A DNA stretch of 64,000 bases from CAJQHT01 sp038123275 (GCA_038123275.1 JAYORG010000001.1:175054-239053); one strand, 5' to 3'. Shown: positions 7,037 through 15,677, counted from the stretch's first letter. Numbers and translations: made by a program. Notes: generated from the sequence alone by a model not told the origin.

Positions 7037-8641
7037 ATGGCAAAAAAAAATACAGGAAAATCCACAAAGCTTAATTCTGGCAGAGTTGGAAAAGTTAGAG
7101 GCACATCAAAAGATAGAAGATCTTTTGCTGGCAGAGAAACAAAAAAAGTAATATCTGATAAAGAGCTTCTTTTGGAAATGTCTCGTGGTGCTAAAGCTCG
7201 CCAAAAAGAATCTCTTGAAAAATTGCTAAAAAAGAAAAATCCCAAAACAATAGTAGATTGTGAAGATCTATTTGAAAAGTTTGTAATAGAAAATTTTGTT
7301 GATTTCTATCAAAATTACAATGAACAACAAGCATTAGCAAATATCGATGTAAAACAGGTCAAGCCTTCTCTAGATTTAGGGAAATTAAATGATCTTAGAA
7401 AAAGAAAAACAAGGCAAGGCGCTTCAATGCTTGAAGAAGTATCTATGCAAGTAACTAAAGCTGCTTTTAATGTTTTTATGCCAATTTTAGCAGCACGTTT
7501 TGCCATAGAAGGATTACAAAATCCACAAATTCAAAATGGCTTGATTGCTGCTGCATCAGGAGGAGTTGCTAATAAATTAAAAGGAGGAGATTTTAGTGTT
7601 GGAGCTGCAGCTGGGTTTTCAGGAGCGCTTTTTGCTGATAATGTTGTTCCAGCTGCTGCTACAAGAGATACCAGTAATGGGTTTAATCCTGGTGTAAATT
7701 TTGAGGATATGTTTAGCGATAATCCTATATTTAATTACCAAAAAGGGCGCGATTATTATAATGAGGGTAATTTTAACAAAGCTCTAGATAGCTATCAAAA
7801 AGCATTAAAGTCAGATACAAAGAGTTCTATGTATAATTATGGTGTAGCGCGTGCCTATTTTGCATTAGCAAAATCTAGTAAAAATATAGAACTTTTACAT
7901 GAGGCAAAGAAACATTTTATCAAAGCTCTTAAATATGACAAAGAAAATGTAAAAGAATATAATCATATTTATCATTCTCAATTGGGAGATATTTACTCCA
8001 TGTTAGATGATATTAAGAACTCTAAGAAACATATTAAAAAAGCATTAAAGTTAAAACCAGACCATCATGAATATAATTTTGCTTTATCAGTAATTTATTT
8101 TGAAGAAGGTGAGATTGATAAAAGTATGGTTCTTATTGATAAAGCTCTAGAATCAAAGCCTAATATAAAACATTATAAAGAACATCGTTTGAAAGTAGCT
8201 CAAAAGAAGGAAGAGCAAGAAAAAGGCACTTCTACGTCTAACAAACAAAAAAAATCAACCACTACAAAAAAAGAAAAACAGCAAAGTATTAAGAAAAATA
8301 ATAAGGGAAAGAAAAACAAAAAAGTAGATAATATAACAAGATTACAAGAAGCTTTAAATAGTGGTAATAATGAAGAAATTATCAAAGAACTAAAAAAGCA
8401 AGGTGACATAGAAAATGAGTCAGTGTTTTTGGAATTACTTAACATGGGAGCATCTCCATTATATATTGCTGTAAAAAATAAAAATGATATTATTGTAGAT
8501 AAATTGCTAGAAGCAGGTGTTGATCCTGATAATTATGGTACTACAAATTTTATTACAAACACCCCACTGCAAAAAGCTGTAATAAACAATTCAACTAATT
8601 TAGCTATTAAATTAATTAAAAAAGGTGCTGATTTTAGATAA
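7037..8641 (+). CDS. TPR-ankyrin accessory protein, N-terminal fragment
   Basis: A 534-residue frame. Residues 1-65 are very basic; about 140-210 contain a hydrophobic Ala/Gly-rich segment; about 235-395 carry TPR repeats (FNYQKGRDYYNEGNFNKALDSYQKAL and following units); a Lys/Thr-rich linker follows, and ankyrin repeats begin near 465 (ASPLYIAVKNKNDIIVDKLLEAGVDPD). The TAA stop at 8639-8641 falls inside an ankyrin repeat, and ankyrin coding continues in the same frame to 9073. Together with 9060-10049 it is one broken gene of about 1003 codons. Likely a host-interaction protein, an inference from the eukaryote-like repeats. Confidence 0.75.
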   Translation: MAKKNTGKSTKLNSGRVGKVRGTSKDRRSFAGRETKKVISDKELLLEMSRGAKARQKESLEKLLKKKNPKTIVDCEDLFEKFVIENFVDFYQNYNEQQALANIDVKQVKPSLDLGKLNDLRKRKTRQGASMLEEVSMQVTKAAFNVFMPILAARFAIEGLQNPQIQNGLIAAASGGVANKLKGGDFSVGAAAGFSGALFADNVVPAAATRDTSNGFNPGVNFEDMFSDNPIFNYQKGRDYYNEGNFNKALDSYQKALKSDTKSSMYNYGVARAYFALAKSSKNIELLHEAKKHFIKALKYDKENVKEYNHIYHSQLGDIYSMLDDIKNSKKHIKKALKLKPDHHEYNFALSVIYFEEGEIDKSMVLIDKALESKPNIKHYKEHRLKVAQKKEEQEKGTSTSNKQKKSTTTKKEKQQSIKKNNKGKKNKKVDNITRLQEALNSGNNEEIIKELKKQGDIENESVFLELLNMGASPLYIAVKNKNDIIVDKLLEAGVDPDNYGTTNFITNTPLQKAVINNSTNLAIKLIKKGADFR

Positions 8642-9073
8642 ACATATGAGCTTGGAAATTCTATTATTTATACAGCTATAAGAAATGGCAATATTAATAT
8701 AGTAAGGGAATTAATATCATCTGGTGTTAATGTTAATCAAAATATAGATGATGAAAAACTTAACCTACTAAATGCAGCTGCTTATCATGGTCATCTTGAA
8801 ATTGTTAATTTATTGCTTCAAAGCGATATTGATATAAGAACTATTAATAATTGTGAGACAACAGCACTTGATTATGCATTACAAATGATTATAATGGGTC
8901 CTCAAGTTGAAGAGATATCATTTGATGAAAATAATTATAAAAATATTGCAAAAACACTTATAATAGCAGGTATAAAAAAAGTATTTATTAGAGCACCATA
9001 CAGTTCAAGAAAAATTTATGATAGTCTTGTAAAAGAAATTAAACAAGAGCAAGGGGGGGGTAAAACAAGATGA
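8642..9073 (+). pseudogene. Middle fragment of the TPR-ankyrin gene
   Basis: Directly after the TAA at 8639-8641 the same frame continues with further ankyrin repeats (NSIIYTAIRNGNINIVRELISSGVNVN and LNAAAYHGHLEIVNLLLQSDIDI). It ends just after a run of eight G (9053-9060), after which this frame meets TGA while the next frame continues as VKQDEVKQDE. A tract of seven G would join this fragment to the downstream one. G8 is striking in so AT-rich a genome. Confidence 0.7.
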
Positions 9074-9115
9074 GGTAAAACAAGATGAGGTAAAACAAGA
9101 TGAGGTAAAACAAGA
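9060..9115 (+). repeat. 15-bp tandem repeat next to a G8 tract
   Basis: GTAAAACAAGATGAG occurs three times in a row (9060-9074, 9075-9089, 9090-9104), followed by a partial copy. In the frame of the downstream fragment it encodes VKQDE repeats. The unit keeps the reading frame, so copy number can vary without breaking the protein, while the G8 tract just before it (9053-9060) cannot. Confidence 0.9.
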
Positions 9116-9236
9116 AAGAGAAAAACAATTACAAAACTCTTCTACAATAAGCAAGCAAGCAGAAGATGATATTGAAGTTTTAGAAGAATCTAAAACACAA
9201 GATGCTTTAAAAGAGACCCAAGAGTTAGGGGGTGAT

Positions 9237-10049
9237 ATGTCTAAAGCTGTAGCAGTTGGTTTTGTGGTTGTGGCTGTAACTGCTTATCTAATGCATAAAT
9301 CTAAGATGAATGGTTATGAGCAAAGAATTGCACAATTAGAAGAAGATATTAATAATGCTAATCAAAATGCTAGAAATCAAGGTGAAATAGAGGATAAATT
9401 AAGAGATGAAAATAAAGCTTCCATGCAAAGTATCTCTCAAATGAGAGAAGAAATTGCAACTCTAAAAGCAAAGTATCAAAGAACAAAAGAAATCAATTAT
9501 AAAATGGGAGGTAAATTAAAAGAATATGAGGCTTTTATTGATGGTATGCAAGATGATAAGGAGCAATATGAAAAATCAGCAGATATATTTAGAAAAATAT
9601 TTTCTGTATCATCAAAGAGAAATGAAAAGCTTTACAAAATGGCAATGAAAGATTTAATTAAGCAACAGGGAATAGATACATCAGGAGATATGGATGAGTT
9701 TATAAGATGCGCTACGGCATTGAAAAATAATAGATATTTTAATGCTGCAATAGATGAAGAAGATATTAAGAGCAATGAATTTACAAGCGCATATGCCAAT
9801 GTTAGTCGCAGCAATACGGGCAATAGTGTTGAATGTTTTATTATGGCATTAACTATGTTAAAAGATCCAACGCAAATGAAAAGAGAGCGTGGGGTTGATG
9901 TTAATTCAGTAAAAAATCTTAGAAATCTATTAGCAGAGGCAATGCTGGAAATTCAAGAAGAGTTTGATCAAAAAGAGAAAAATATTCCAAAACCATATAC
10001 TTCTCCTGTAGATTTTAAAGGTGGTAGTGAAAAAAAGCATAGTAGATAA
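9237..10049 (+). CDS. Membrane-anchored coiled-coil fragment of the TPR-ankyrin gene
   Basis: 270 residues from the ATG at 9237, but the open frame reaches back to 9060 (VKQDE repeats and an acidic linker), so the ATG is probably internal to a larger gene. A transmembrane helix AVAVGFVVVAVTAYLM lies at about residues 4-20 and is followed by a long heptad-rich coiled coil to about 120 and a helical C-terminal domain. It is in the +1 frame relative to 7037-9073. If translated from 9237 it would be a free membrane-anchored coiled-coil protein. Confidence 0.65.
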   Translation: MSKAVAVGFVVVAVTAYLMHKSKMNGYEQRIAQLEEDINNANQNARNQGEIEDKLRDENKASMQSISQMREEIATLKAKYQRTKEINYKMGGKLKEYEAFIDGMQDDKEQYEKSADIFRKIFSVSSKRNEKLYKMAMKDLIKQQGIDTSGDMDEFIRCATALKNNRYFNAAIDEEDIKSNEFTSAYANVSRSNTGNSVECFIMALTMLKDPTQMKRERGVDVNSVKNLRNLLAEAMLEIQEEFDQKEKNIPKPYTSPVDFKGGSEKKHSR

Positions 10050-10174
10050 TTTTCTATAATAATAATTGCTGATAGTTGTTGATTGGTGCTTTGCCAATCG
10101 CTTTTTGGTCTTGACTAATAAAACTTTATTATTATTATCCATCCTCCTAATTAATAATTTTTAAGAACTAAGGT

Positions 10175-10534
10175 ATGGCAAAGGCAGATATTCACCCTAA
10201 ACAGCATGAAATTACCATTGAGTTAAATGATGGTACTAAGATGCAAATTGCTACTAATTATGGTAAAGCAGGTGAAAAGTTAAAATTAGATATTGATCCA
10301 ACTAACCATCCAGCTTGGCAAGAAGGCAATAAAGCTTTCATTAATGTTAATGATGATAGAGTTAGTAAATTTAACAAGAAATTTGGTAATTTTGGTTTTG
10401 GCGTTCAAGGCGCTGCTGCTAACAAAGAAGCTCCAAAAGCAAAAACTCAAGATAAGCCTAAAGTAGAGGATAAACCTCAAGCTGAAGCAAAACCAGAAAC
10501 TGAAGCAAAACCAGAAACTGAAGCAAAATCTTAA
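10175..10534 (+). CDS. rpmE: 50S ribosomal protein L31 with a repeat-rich tail
   Basis: The first 75 or so residues are a clear bL31: KADIHPKQHEITIELNDGT, LDIDPTNHPAW and DRVSKFNKKFGNFGF. There are no cysteines, so it is the zinc-free form. Typical L31 ends there at 70-80 residues; this one carries an extra tail of about 40 residues of Ala/Lys/Pro/Glu, including two exact copies of KPETEA encoded by an 18-bp repeat. The tail is soluble and of low complexity; its role is unknown. A strong terminator follows at 10571-10604. Confidence 0.92.
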   Translation: MAKADIHPKQHEITIELNDGTKMQIATNYGKAGEKLKLDIDPTNHPAWQEGNKAFINVNDDRVSKFNKKFGNFGFGVQGAAANKEAPKAKTQDKPKVEDKPQAEAKPETEAKPETEAKS

Positions 10535-10570
10535 TCTAACATACCCCATAACGGGATGGGGTCAATGACT

Positions 10571-10604
10571 AAAAAGTCATAAACCAAAGGTTTATGACTT
10601 TTTT
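10571..10604 (+). terminator. Rho-independent terminator after rpmE
   Basis: A 15-bp stem (10571-10585 with 10589-10603) around an AAA loop is followed by a T run ending at 10604. It is nested inside an outer pair, GGGGTCAA at 10557-10564 and TTGACCCC at 10608-10615. This is the strongest terminator seen in the window. Confidence 0.8.
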
Positions 10605-10617
10605 GCTTTGACCCCCT

Positions 10618-10743
10618 ATTAAAGTGACAAAGCCAGAATTCACCAAAAACGGTGTTAATATTAAAGTGACAAAGCCAGAATTCACCAAAAACGGTGTTAA
10701 TATTAAAGTGGCAAAGCCAGAATTCACCAAAAACGGTGTTAAT
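10618..10743 (+). repeat. Three tandem copies of a 42-bp repeat
   Basis: Units of 42 bases run at 10618-10659, 10660-10701 and 10702-10743; the only difference seen is gtgGcaaag for gtgAcaaag in the third. Each copy holds a GTG codon in frame with the following hydrolase and would encode VTKPEFTKNGVNIK. The unit length is a multiple of three, so copy number changes keep frame. It may be an untranslated minisatellite or a repetitive N-terminal extension. Confidence 0.9.
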
Positions 10744-11421
10744 ATGATAAACAAAAAAACAGTTCTTTGCCTATCTGGATGGGCACAAAAACCCAATTCT
10801 CTTGAAAATCTATTTACTGCAAAATCTAATCACTTTGAAGTTATTAATTTTGATTATTCAATATTTAATAATATTGATGATTTTTTTCAGGCAATTTTAG
10901 ATCTTAGAATTAAGCCTGATATTATTGTTGGTTGGAGTTTAGGAGGGCAGTTAGCTTGCAGATTAATTGCAGAAAAAATATTAAGCTCTAACCATTTAGT
11001 ATTAATATCCACCCCTTTTCAATTTGTAAAATCAAGGAGAATTGCAGCTGCAATGCCACAAAAATCATTTGATGAATTTTATCATAATTTTGTTTCAAGA
11101 CCAGATAAAACTTTAAAGAAGTTTTCTTTATTGATGAATATTAATGATAAAAATGCCACACAATTGGCCGATAATCTTGATATTAATGACAATAATCATC
11201 AAAAATTAGCTTTTTGGCTTAAAGAATTAGAAAGATTTTCTTGTTATGATTTAAAATTTGATGATTTTCCTAAAACCAATATTATTCATGGATCGTCTGA
11301 TTTGGTGGTTCATCCAAGTCAAAGCAAGATATTTAAAGAAAAAATTTCTAATTCAGAATTAAAAATTATTAATGGTTGTGGTCATACGCCACATATGTCA
11401 GATAATTCTCTTGTTTTTTAA
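10744..11421 (+). CDS. BioH-like alpha/beta hydrolase
   Basis: About 225 residues from ATG 10744. The nucleophile elbow GWSLGGQ, the acid in GSSDLVV and the histidine in GCGHTPHMS make a complete Ser-Asp-His triad in the order of pimeloyl-ACP methyl ester esterase (BioH) and related small hydrolases; the opening VLCLSGWAQKPNS also fits BioH-type proteins. The frame is open upstream to GTG 10624 through three 42-bp repeats, which would add a repetitive 40-residue N-terminus; I prefer ATG 10744 because family members begin just before the first beta strand. A role in biotin precursor release is likely but no other bio gene is in view. Confidence 0.75.
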   Translation: MINKKTVLCLSGWAQKPNSLENLFTAKSNHFEVINFDYSIFNNIDDFFQAILDLRIKPDIIVGWSLGGQLACRLIAEKILSSNHLVLISTPFQFVKSRRIAAAMPQKSFDEFYHNFVSRPDKTLKKFSLLMNINDKNATQLADNLDINDNNHQKLAFWLKELERFSCYDLKFDDFPKTNIIHGSSDLVVHPSQSKIFKEKISNSELKIINGCGHTPHMSDNSLVF

Positions 11422-11484
11422 GTGATTGTAACTAGATTAATGAGCCTTCCTTAAGGTAAATTTAAGTTAAAATAGTATTAAGCA

Positions 11485-12447
11485 ATGGCAAATAAGAAAA
11501 AGTCAAAATTAAGTGATCCACAAAATGTTAATAATATTGCTCTGCAAGAAGAGATAAAGAAGAGTAATTCTGAGTCTGTAGTAAAGGCAAAATTATTATG
11601 CGAAGCTTTGCCTTACATGAAAAGATTTTCAGGTGAAACTTTTGTTATTAAGTTTGGTGGCAGTGCCATGGGAGATGAAGATAATATTGCTAAATTTGCT
11701 CGTGATGTAGTGTTGTTAAAGCAAGTGGGCATTAACCCTGTTATTGTTCATGGTGGTGGGCCACAAATTGGTGAAATGCTTAAAAAGTTAGATATTAAAT
11801 CTTCCTTTATTGATGGTTTGCGTGTTACTGATGCTAGCGCTGTTGAGGTGGTTGAAATGGTATTGTCTGGTTCAATTAATAAAGATATTGTACAAAAAAT
11901 TAATCAGGCTGGGGGGATGGCTATTGGCTTGTCTGGCAAAGATGGAGATTTGATTCAAGCAAAAAAATTAAGTAGAACTCGTAAAGATCCAGATTCTAAC
12001 ATTGAAAAAATTCTTGATTTAGGTTTTGTTGGAGAGCCAGATTACATTAATCCTGATGTGTTATCTAATTTTGAAGACACAGATGTTATTCCAGTTATTG
12101 CACCAATTGGTGTAGGTAAAGGTGGTGAAACTTACAATATTAATGCTGATACAGTAGCAGGAGCTATTGCTGGAGCTTTAAAAGCAGCAAAATTAATTAT
12201 CTTAAGTGATGTTGATGGTGTTATGCTTCCTAATAAGGAATTAGTTAGTCATTTAGGTGTTGCTACCGCTAAGGAATTAATTAAAGATGGTGTTATTAAA
12301 GATGGTATGATACCAAAAGTTGAAACATGTATTAAATCTTTAGAAGATGGTGTAGAATTTGCTCATATCTTAAATGGCTCGGTTGAACATATTCTTCTTA
12401 TGGAGCTTTTTACCGAGAAGGGTGCTGGAACTATGATTTTCTATTAG
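11485..12447 (+). CDS. argB: Acetylglutamate kinase
   Basis: 320 residues; phosphorylates N-acetylglutamate in the second step of arginine (ornithine) synthesis. Amino-acid-kinase motifs are FVIKFGGSAMGD near 52, VIVHGGGPQIGEML near 85, the GLSGKDGDLI segment near 150 and ILSDVDGVM near 248. The family is usually about 290-300 residues; the extra length is a basic N-terminal lead of about 25 residues. It stands alone, with no other arg gene in the window. Its presence in a Rickettsiales-like genome is notable because most members lack arginine synthesis. Confidence 0.95.
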   Translation: MANKKKSKLSDPQNVNNIALQEEIKKSNSESVVKAKLLCEALPYMKRFSGETFVIKFGGSAMGDEDNIAKFARDVVLLKQVGINPVIVHGGGPQIGEMLKKLDIKSSFIDGLRVTDASAVEVVEMVLSGSINKDIVQKINQAGGMAIGLSGKDGDLIQAKKLSRTRKDPDSNIEKILDLGFVGEPDYINPDVLSNFEDTDVIPVIAPIGVGKGGETYNINADTVAGAIAGALKAAKLIILSDVDGVMLPNKELVSHLGVATAKELIKDGVIKDGMIPKVETCIKSLEDGVEFAHILNGSVEHILLMELFTEKGAGTMIFY

Positions 12448-12452
12448 AAAAT

Positions 12453-13556
12453 TTATTGTGGTTGGTATTTTATCTTATCAATTTTCCTAAAAAGTATTTT
12501 ATTAGAAATTTCGGGAAACATATTTCTTGTTACTAATTTCATTTTATCAATATTATTCCCAGTTATATCTGAATAGATCAATATTTGATGTAAATCATCT
12601 TTTTCTAGGATTGTTTTTCGTTTTTTTATCTTATTTTTAGAAATTTCTAACTCTATTTGATGTTTTATTTTGCGACCAAATAAAGCACCTTGAGTTATTA
12701 TGTTTGGGTTATTATTAAAATTTTCAGCAAAAAATGACTCAATATTATTTTCTAAGAATGGAAAATGAGTGCAAAATAATCCAAGACTACTGATAGTTTT
12801 TACATCTGGAAAAATTGATACCATCTCATCTAAATCATTTTTTACAGCTTGTTGTTGAATTTTATTCTCTACACCATTTTCAATATTTTCTACCCAGTAT
12901 TTAGGAGAAAATGAGTATATATACATAGCAACATTATCTCTTTGGTGTTTTTGGTTATGAATTTGATTTAGTGCTTTTTCGTAGACACCACTATTTACAA
13001 CAGCTTTTGTAGCTAATATGCCAATATGCATTTCTTTTTTGCCTAGTGAGTTTTTAACTATTTTAGTATTATCATAAAGTTTACTGGCGCTGTCGTAAAT
13101 AATTGGCCATATTGTAGTTTTTGAGAAAGTATTATTGATATATTTCTGGTAATTTTTATCAAATATTGTTGAGGCGGTATTGCAAGCTGCAATGGCTATG
13201 TTGGGATTGTAGTTTTGTACCATGTGATGAATAAAATTATTTGTTAAAAATTTAATATCATCCCTATTTTTTGTGCCATAAGGTGCGTTGATACTGTCTC
13301 CAACATGGTAAAAATTAAATTTTACATAATATTTAGATTCAATATCATAAAGATATTGATCTATTTCTTTATATGCATCCAAAGCAAATATTAACCCGCC
13401 AACCCCAGAATCACCAAAAGAAATATTATATTTTAAGGTCTGATTTCTTGAAGAATTTAAATTAGAAATTAAAGATAGTAAGGATGTAAGGGCTAAGGCA
13501 AATAGTAATAGAATTGCCAATTTCCTCTTAAAGAAAGAGGCACAGTATTTTATCAT
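12453..13556 (-). CDS. Glutamate racemase-like protein with an N-terminal export signal or anchor
   Basis: 367 residues. The racemase signatures are all present: GDSGVGGL, VGDSINAPYGTKN, the first catalytic Cys in AACNTAS and the second in LGLFCTHFP with its adjoining His. The family (MurI, about 265 residues) makes D-glutamate for peptidoglycan in the cytosol. Here residues 1-35 are a basic start (KYCASFFKRK) followed by a long hydrophobic segment (LAILLLFALALTSLLSLI), so the enzyme appears to be exported or anchored with the catalytic domain in the periplasm. The C-terminus is also longer and Lys-rich. A periplasmic amino-acid racemase of this family is unusual; whether this is the cell's only MurI cannot be told. 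Confidence 0.75.
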   Translation of the reverse strand: MIKYCASFFKRKLAILLLFALALTSLLSLISNLNSSRNQTLKYNISFGDSGVGGLIFALDAYKEIDQYLYDIESKYYVKFNFYHVGDSINAPYGTKNRDDIKFLTNNFIHHMVQNYNPNIAIAACNTASTIFDKNYQKYINNTFSKTTIWPIIYDSASKLYDNTKIVKNSLGKKEMHIGILATKAVVNSGVYEKALNQIHNQKHQRDNVAMYIYSFSPKYWVENIENGVENKIQQQAVKNDLDEMVSIFPDVKTISSLGLFCTHFPFLENNIESFFAENFNNNPNIITQGALFGRKIKHQIELEISKNKIKKRKTILEKDDLHQILIYSDITGNNIDKMKLVTRNMFPEISNKILFRKIDKIKYQPQ

Positions 13557-13590
13557 AGCTTATATGGCAAAGAAATTTGGTGATATTATT

Positions 13591-14019
13591 TTATGCAATA
13601 TAGCCAAGATAGGTAGAAATGATGAGAAGATCAACCGCGCTAAATACCAATGCTGGTCGCCATTTTGTTATTGGCTCTTTTAATAGCAATTTTCTTATAA
13701 AAGTTTTAGATCTATTTTTCTTTTTTTCAGCTTTTAATGCTTTCTTTTCCTTTTTAGTTAATTTTGGCTTTTTAGGGCAGTTTTTTCTAATTAAAACAAT
13801 ATGAAAGATAAAATAGATGGAAATTATTGAAGATATTGTGTAGTCAATTATTGCAACATCAAAATTTTTAACAATTGGACGCAAGAAGAAATAGGTAACA
13901 AGATAGGCAACACCTCCCCACCATAAAAATATATTACTTAGTTTTTCCTTTCCATTCCATGCAGTATTAAATGATTTAATAAATTTCTTTTTGCAATTAT
14001 TTACTATATCCTTAACCAT
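13591..14019 (-). CDS. Small integral membrane protein, unknown function
   Basis: 142 residues. Hydrophobic segments are seen at about residues 30-48 (FLWWGGVAYLVTYFFL), 58-78 (DYTISSIISIYFIFHIVLI) and at the C-terminus (LVFSAVDLLIISTYLGYI), with a very basic loop (KKPKLTKKEKKALKAEKKKNRSK) between the second and third. The loop charge places it on the cytosolic side. It lies 20 bases downstream of nuoC on the same strand and may be cotranscribed with nuoABC. I do not recognise a family. Confidence 0.7.
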   Translation of the reverse strand: MVKDIVNNCKKKFIKSFNTAWNGKEKLSNIFLWWGGVAYLVTYFFLRPIVKNFDVAIIDYTISSIISIYFIFHIVLIRKNCPKKPKLTKKEKKALKAEKKKNRSKTFIRKLLLKEPITKWRPALVFSAVDLLIISTYLGYIA

Positions 14020-14039
14020 TTTAATATAATTTAAAGTTA

Positions 14040-14639
14040 TTAAGAAGCAGCCTTTTCATCCCCAGGAAGGCTGTACTGCGTGCCATTCCAAGGGCTTTCA
14101 AAGTCAAAATTACGATATTCTTGTGCTAGTTTAACATCTTCATAAATAACCTTCTTTTGCTCCTCATCATATCTAACTTCTTTATAACCCGTTAGAGGGA
14201 AATCTTTTCTTAAAGGATGGCCTTCAAAACCATAATCAGTAAGAATCCTTCTTAAATCAGGATGATCTTGGAATTTTATGCCATACATGTCAAAAACTTC
14301 TCTCTCATACCAGTTAGCACAAGGAAATATTTCACAAGCTGTTGGTACTAAGATATTGTCATCAACGCTAACTTTAACAGTAATTCTATTATTTAATTTT
14401 AAACTTAAAAGATTGTAGATAACTTCAAATCTTGGGCTTTTTACTCCAAGTAAGTCGGCTCCGAAAATGTCTAACAAAACCTTAAAAGATAGTTTTTTGC
14501 TATTTTTTAAAAATTCTAAAAATTTAATTATTTCATCTTTTTGTACAAAGATAATGAGGTTTTCATTTTGAATTTTAGGAATTGTTAATTTTCCCTCAAA
14601 ATTTTCTGAAATGTATTTTCCTTGTTCTTCTAAATTCAC
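14040..14639 (-). CDS. nuoC: NADH-quinone oxidoreductase subunit C
   Basis: 199 residues, the usual size of the unfused alphaproteobacterial/mitochondrial 30-kDa subunit. Family blocks are FEVIYNLLSLKLNNRITVKV, PTACEIFPCANWYEREVFDMYGI and the signature HPDLRRILTDYGFEGHPLRKDFPLTGY. Part of the peripheral arm of complex I at the quinone-proximal end. Third gene of a nuoA-nuoB-nuoC set, 19 bases after nuoB. nuoD and the remaining subunits are not adjacent, so the nuo genes are split in this genome. Confidence 0.96.
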   Translation of the reverse strand: MNLEEQGKYISENFEGKLTIPKIQNENLIIFVQKDEIIKFLEFLKNSKKLSFKVLLDIFGADLLGVKSPRFEVIYNLLSLKLNNRITVKVSVDDNILVPTACEIFPCANWYEREVFDMYGIKFQDHPDLRRILTDYGFEGHPLRKDFPLTGYKEVRYDEEQKKVIYEDVKLAQEYRNFDFESPWNGTQYSLPGDEKAAS

Positions 14640-14658
14640 TTTATTTCAAATAATTTAA

Positions 14659-15243
14659 TTATCTTTTAAGACGGCCAGTTCTTTTAATCTTTTTTTGTAA
14701 TTGTAAAACACCATAAAGCAATGCTTCTGCGCTAGGAGGACATCCTGGCACATAAACGTCAACGGGTACAATGCGATCACATCCTCTAACAACTGAGTAA
14801 GAATAATGGTAATATCCACCGCCATTAGCACAGCTTCCCATAGATATTACATATCTTGGTTCTGCCATTTGATCGTAAACTTTTCTAAGTGCTGGGGCCA
14901 TTTTATTGGTTAGGGTACCAGCTACAATCATAACGTCTGATTGTCTTGGTGATGGTCTAAAAACCATACCAAACCTGTCCATGTCATAGCGGCTTGCTGC
15001 GGCTTGCATCATTTCAACAGCACAACATGCCAGGCCAAAAGTCATTGGCCAAAGTGATCCAGTTCTAGCCCAATTGGCTAAATCATCTAATTTTGCTACA
15101 ACAAATCCCTTATTATTTAGCTCTTCATTAACTTGGCCAAGTATGACATCTTGGTTTAGTGGGCTGATTAATTTATTGTCTGTTTTTTGCTGTTTAATAT
15201 TCATTAAAGGCAAATTACCATCTCTTGTATTTATTATTTCCAT
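14659..15243 (-). CDS. nuoB: NADH-quinone oxidoreductase subunit B
   Basis: About 194 residues from the ATG at 15243; a longer start at 15264 exists but would overlap nuoA more. It carries iron-sulfur cluster N2, the last electron carrier before ubiquinone: the cysteines are seen in LACCAVEMM (the tandem Cys pair), in GSCANGGGYY and in VPGCPPSAEAL. The start ATG at 15243 lies inside the end of nuoA, so translation is coupled. Intact. Confidence 0.96.
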   Translation of the reverse strand: MEIINTRDGNLPLMNIKQQKTDNKLISPLNQDVILGQVNEELNNKGFVVAKLDDLANWARTGSLWPMTFGLACCAVEMMQAAASRYDMDRFGMVFRPSPRQSDVMIVAGTLTNKMAPALRKVYDQMAEPRYVISMGSCANGGGYYHYSYSVVRGCDRIVPVDVYVPGCPPSAEALLYGVLQLQKKIKRTGRLKR

Positions 15244-15599
15244 TCTAGCGCCCCTCTTTTCCATTCATAGATAAACCCAACAGTAAGTAGTGTTAAAAAT
15301 ATCATCATTGACCAAAAGCCAAAAACTCCAATATCTTTTAAAACAACAGCCCAAGGGAATAAAAAGGCAATTTCAAGATCAAAAATAATGAATAAAATAG
15401 CAACTAAGTAAAATTGGATATCAAATTCATTTCTAACTTTACCCTCAGCTTCAAAGCCACATTCATATTGAGATAATTTTTCTTTGTCAGGGTTTTTAAT
15501 AGCAACAATAAAGGGAATAGCAATAATTACAATGCTAAGCACAGCCGCAACGCCGATAAATAATATTATTGGTAAGTAATCATTAGCGATTTCGTTCAT
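15234..15599 (-). CDS. nuoA: NADH-quinone oxidoreductase subunit A
   Basis: About 121 residues from ATG 15599 (MNEIANDYLPIILFIGVA); an upstream ATG at 15665 would add 22 residues not usual in the family. Three membrane helices are visible, with the conserved YECGFEA loop after the first and FDLEIAFLFPWAVV in the second. Membrane arm subunit of complex I. First gene of the minus-strand nuoABC unit and divergent from dapA, with about 78 bases between the starts for both promoters. Confidence 0.94.
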   Translation of the reverse strand: MNEIANDYLPIILFIGVAAVLSIVIIAIPFIVAIKNPDKEKLSQYECGFEAEGKVRNEFDIQFYLVAILFIIFDLEIAFLFPWAVVLKDIGVFGFWSMMIFLTLLTVGFIYEWKRGALEWK

Positions 15600-15677
15600 T
15601 TTAAGAGTGATTCCTTGATAAATTAGAAAGTTAGTAATATTATTATTCGATAAAGCAATAATCAAGTAGAAAATAAT

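Noticed and set aside
8200..8445. Antisense reading frame rich in Phe/Leu/Ser
   Set aside because: It is the shadow of the Lys-rich linker in the TPR-ankyrin gene; there is no start signal of its own.
10618..10743. Three 42-bp repeats as a CRISPR array
   Set aside because: The copies are directly adjacent with no spacers, and no cas gene is nearby.
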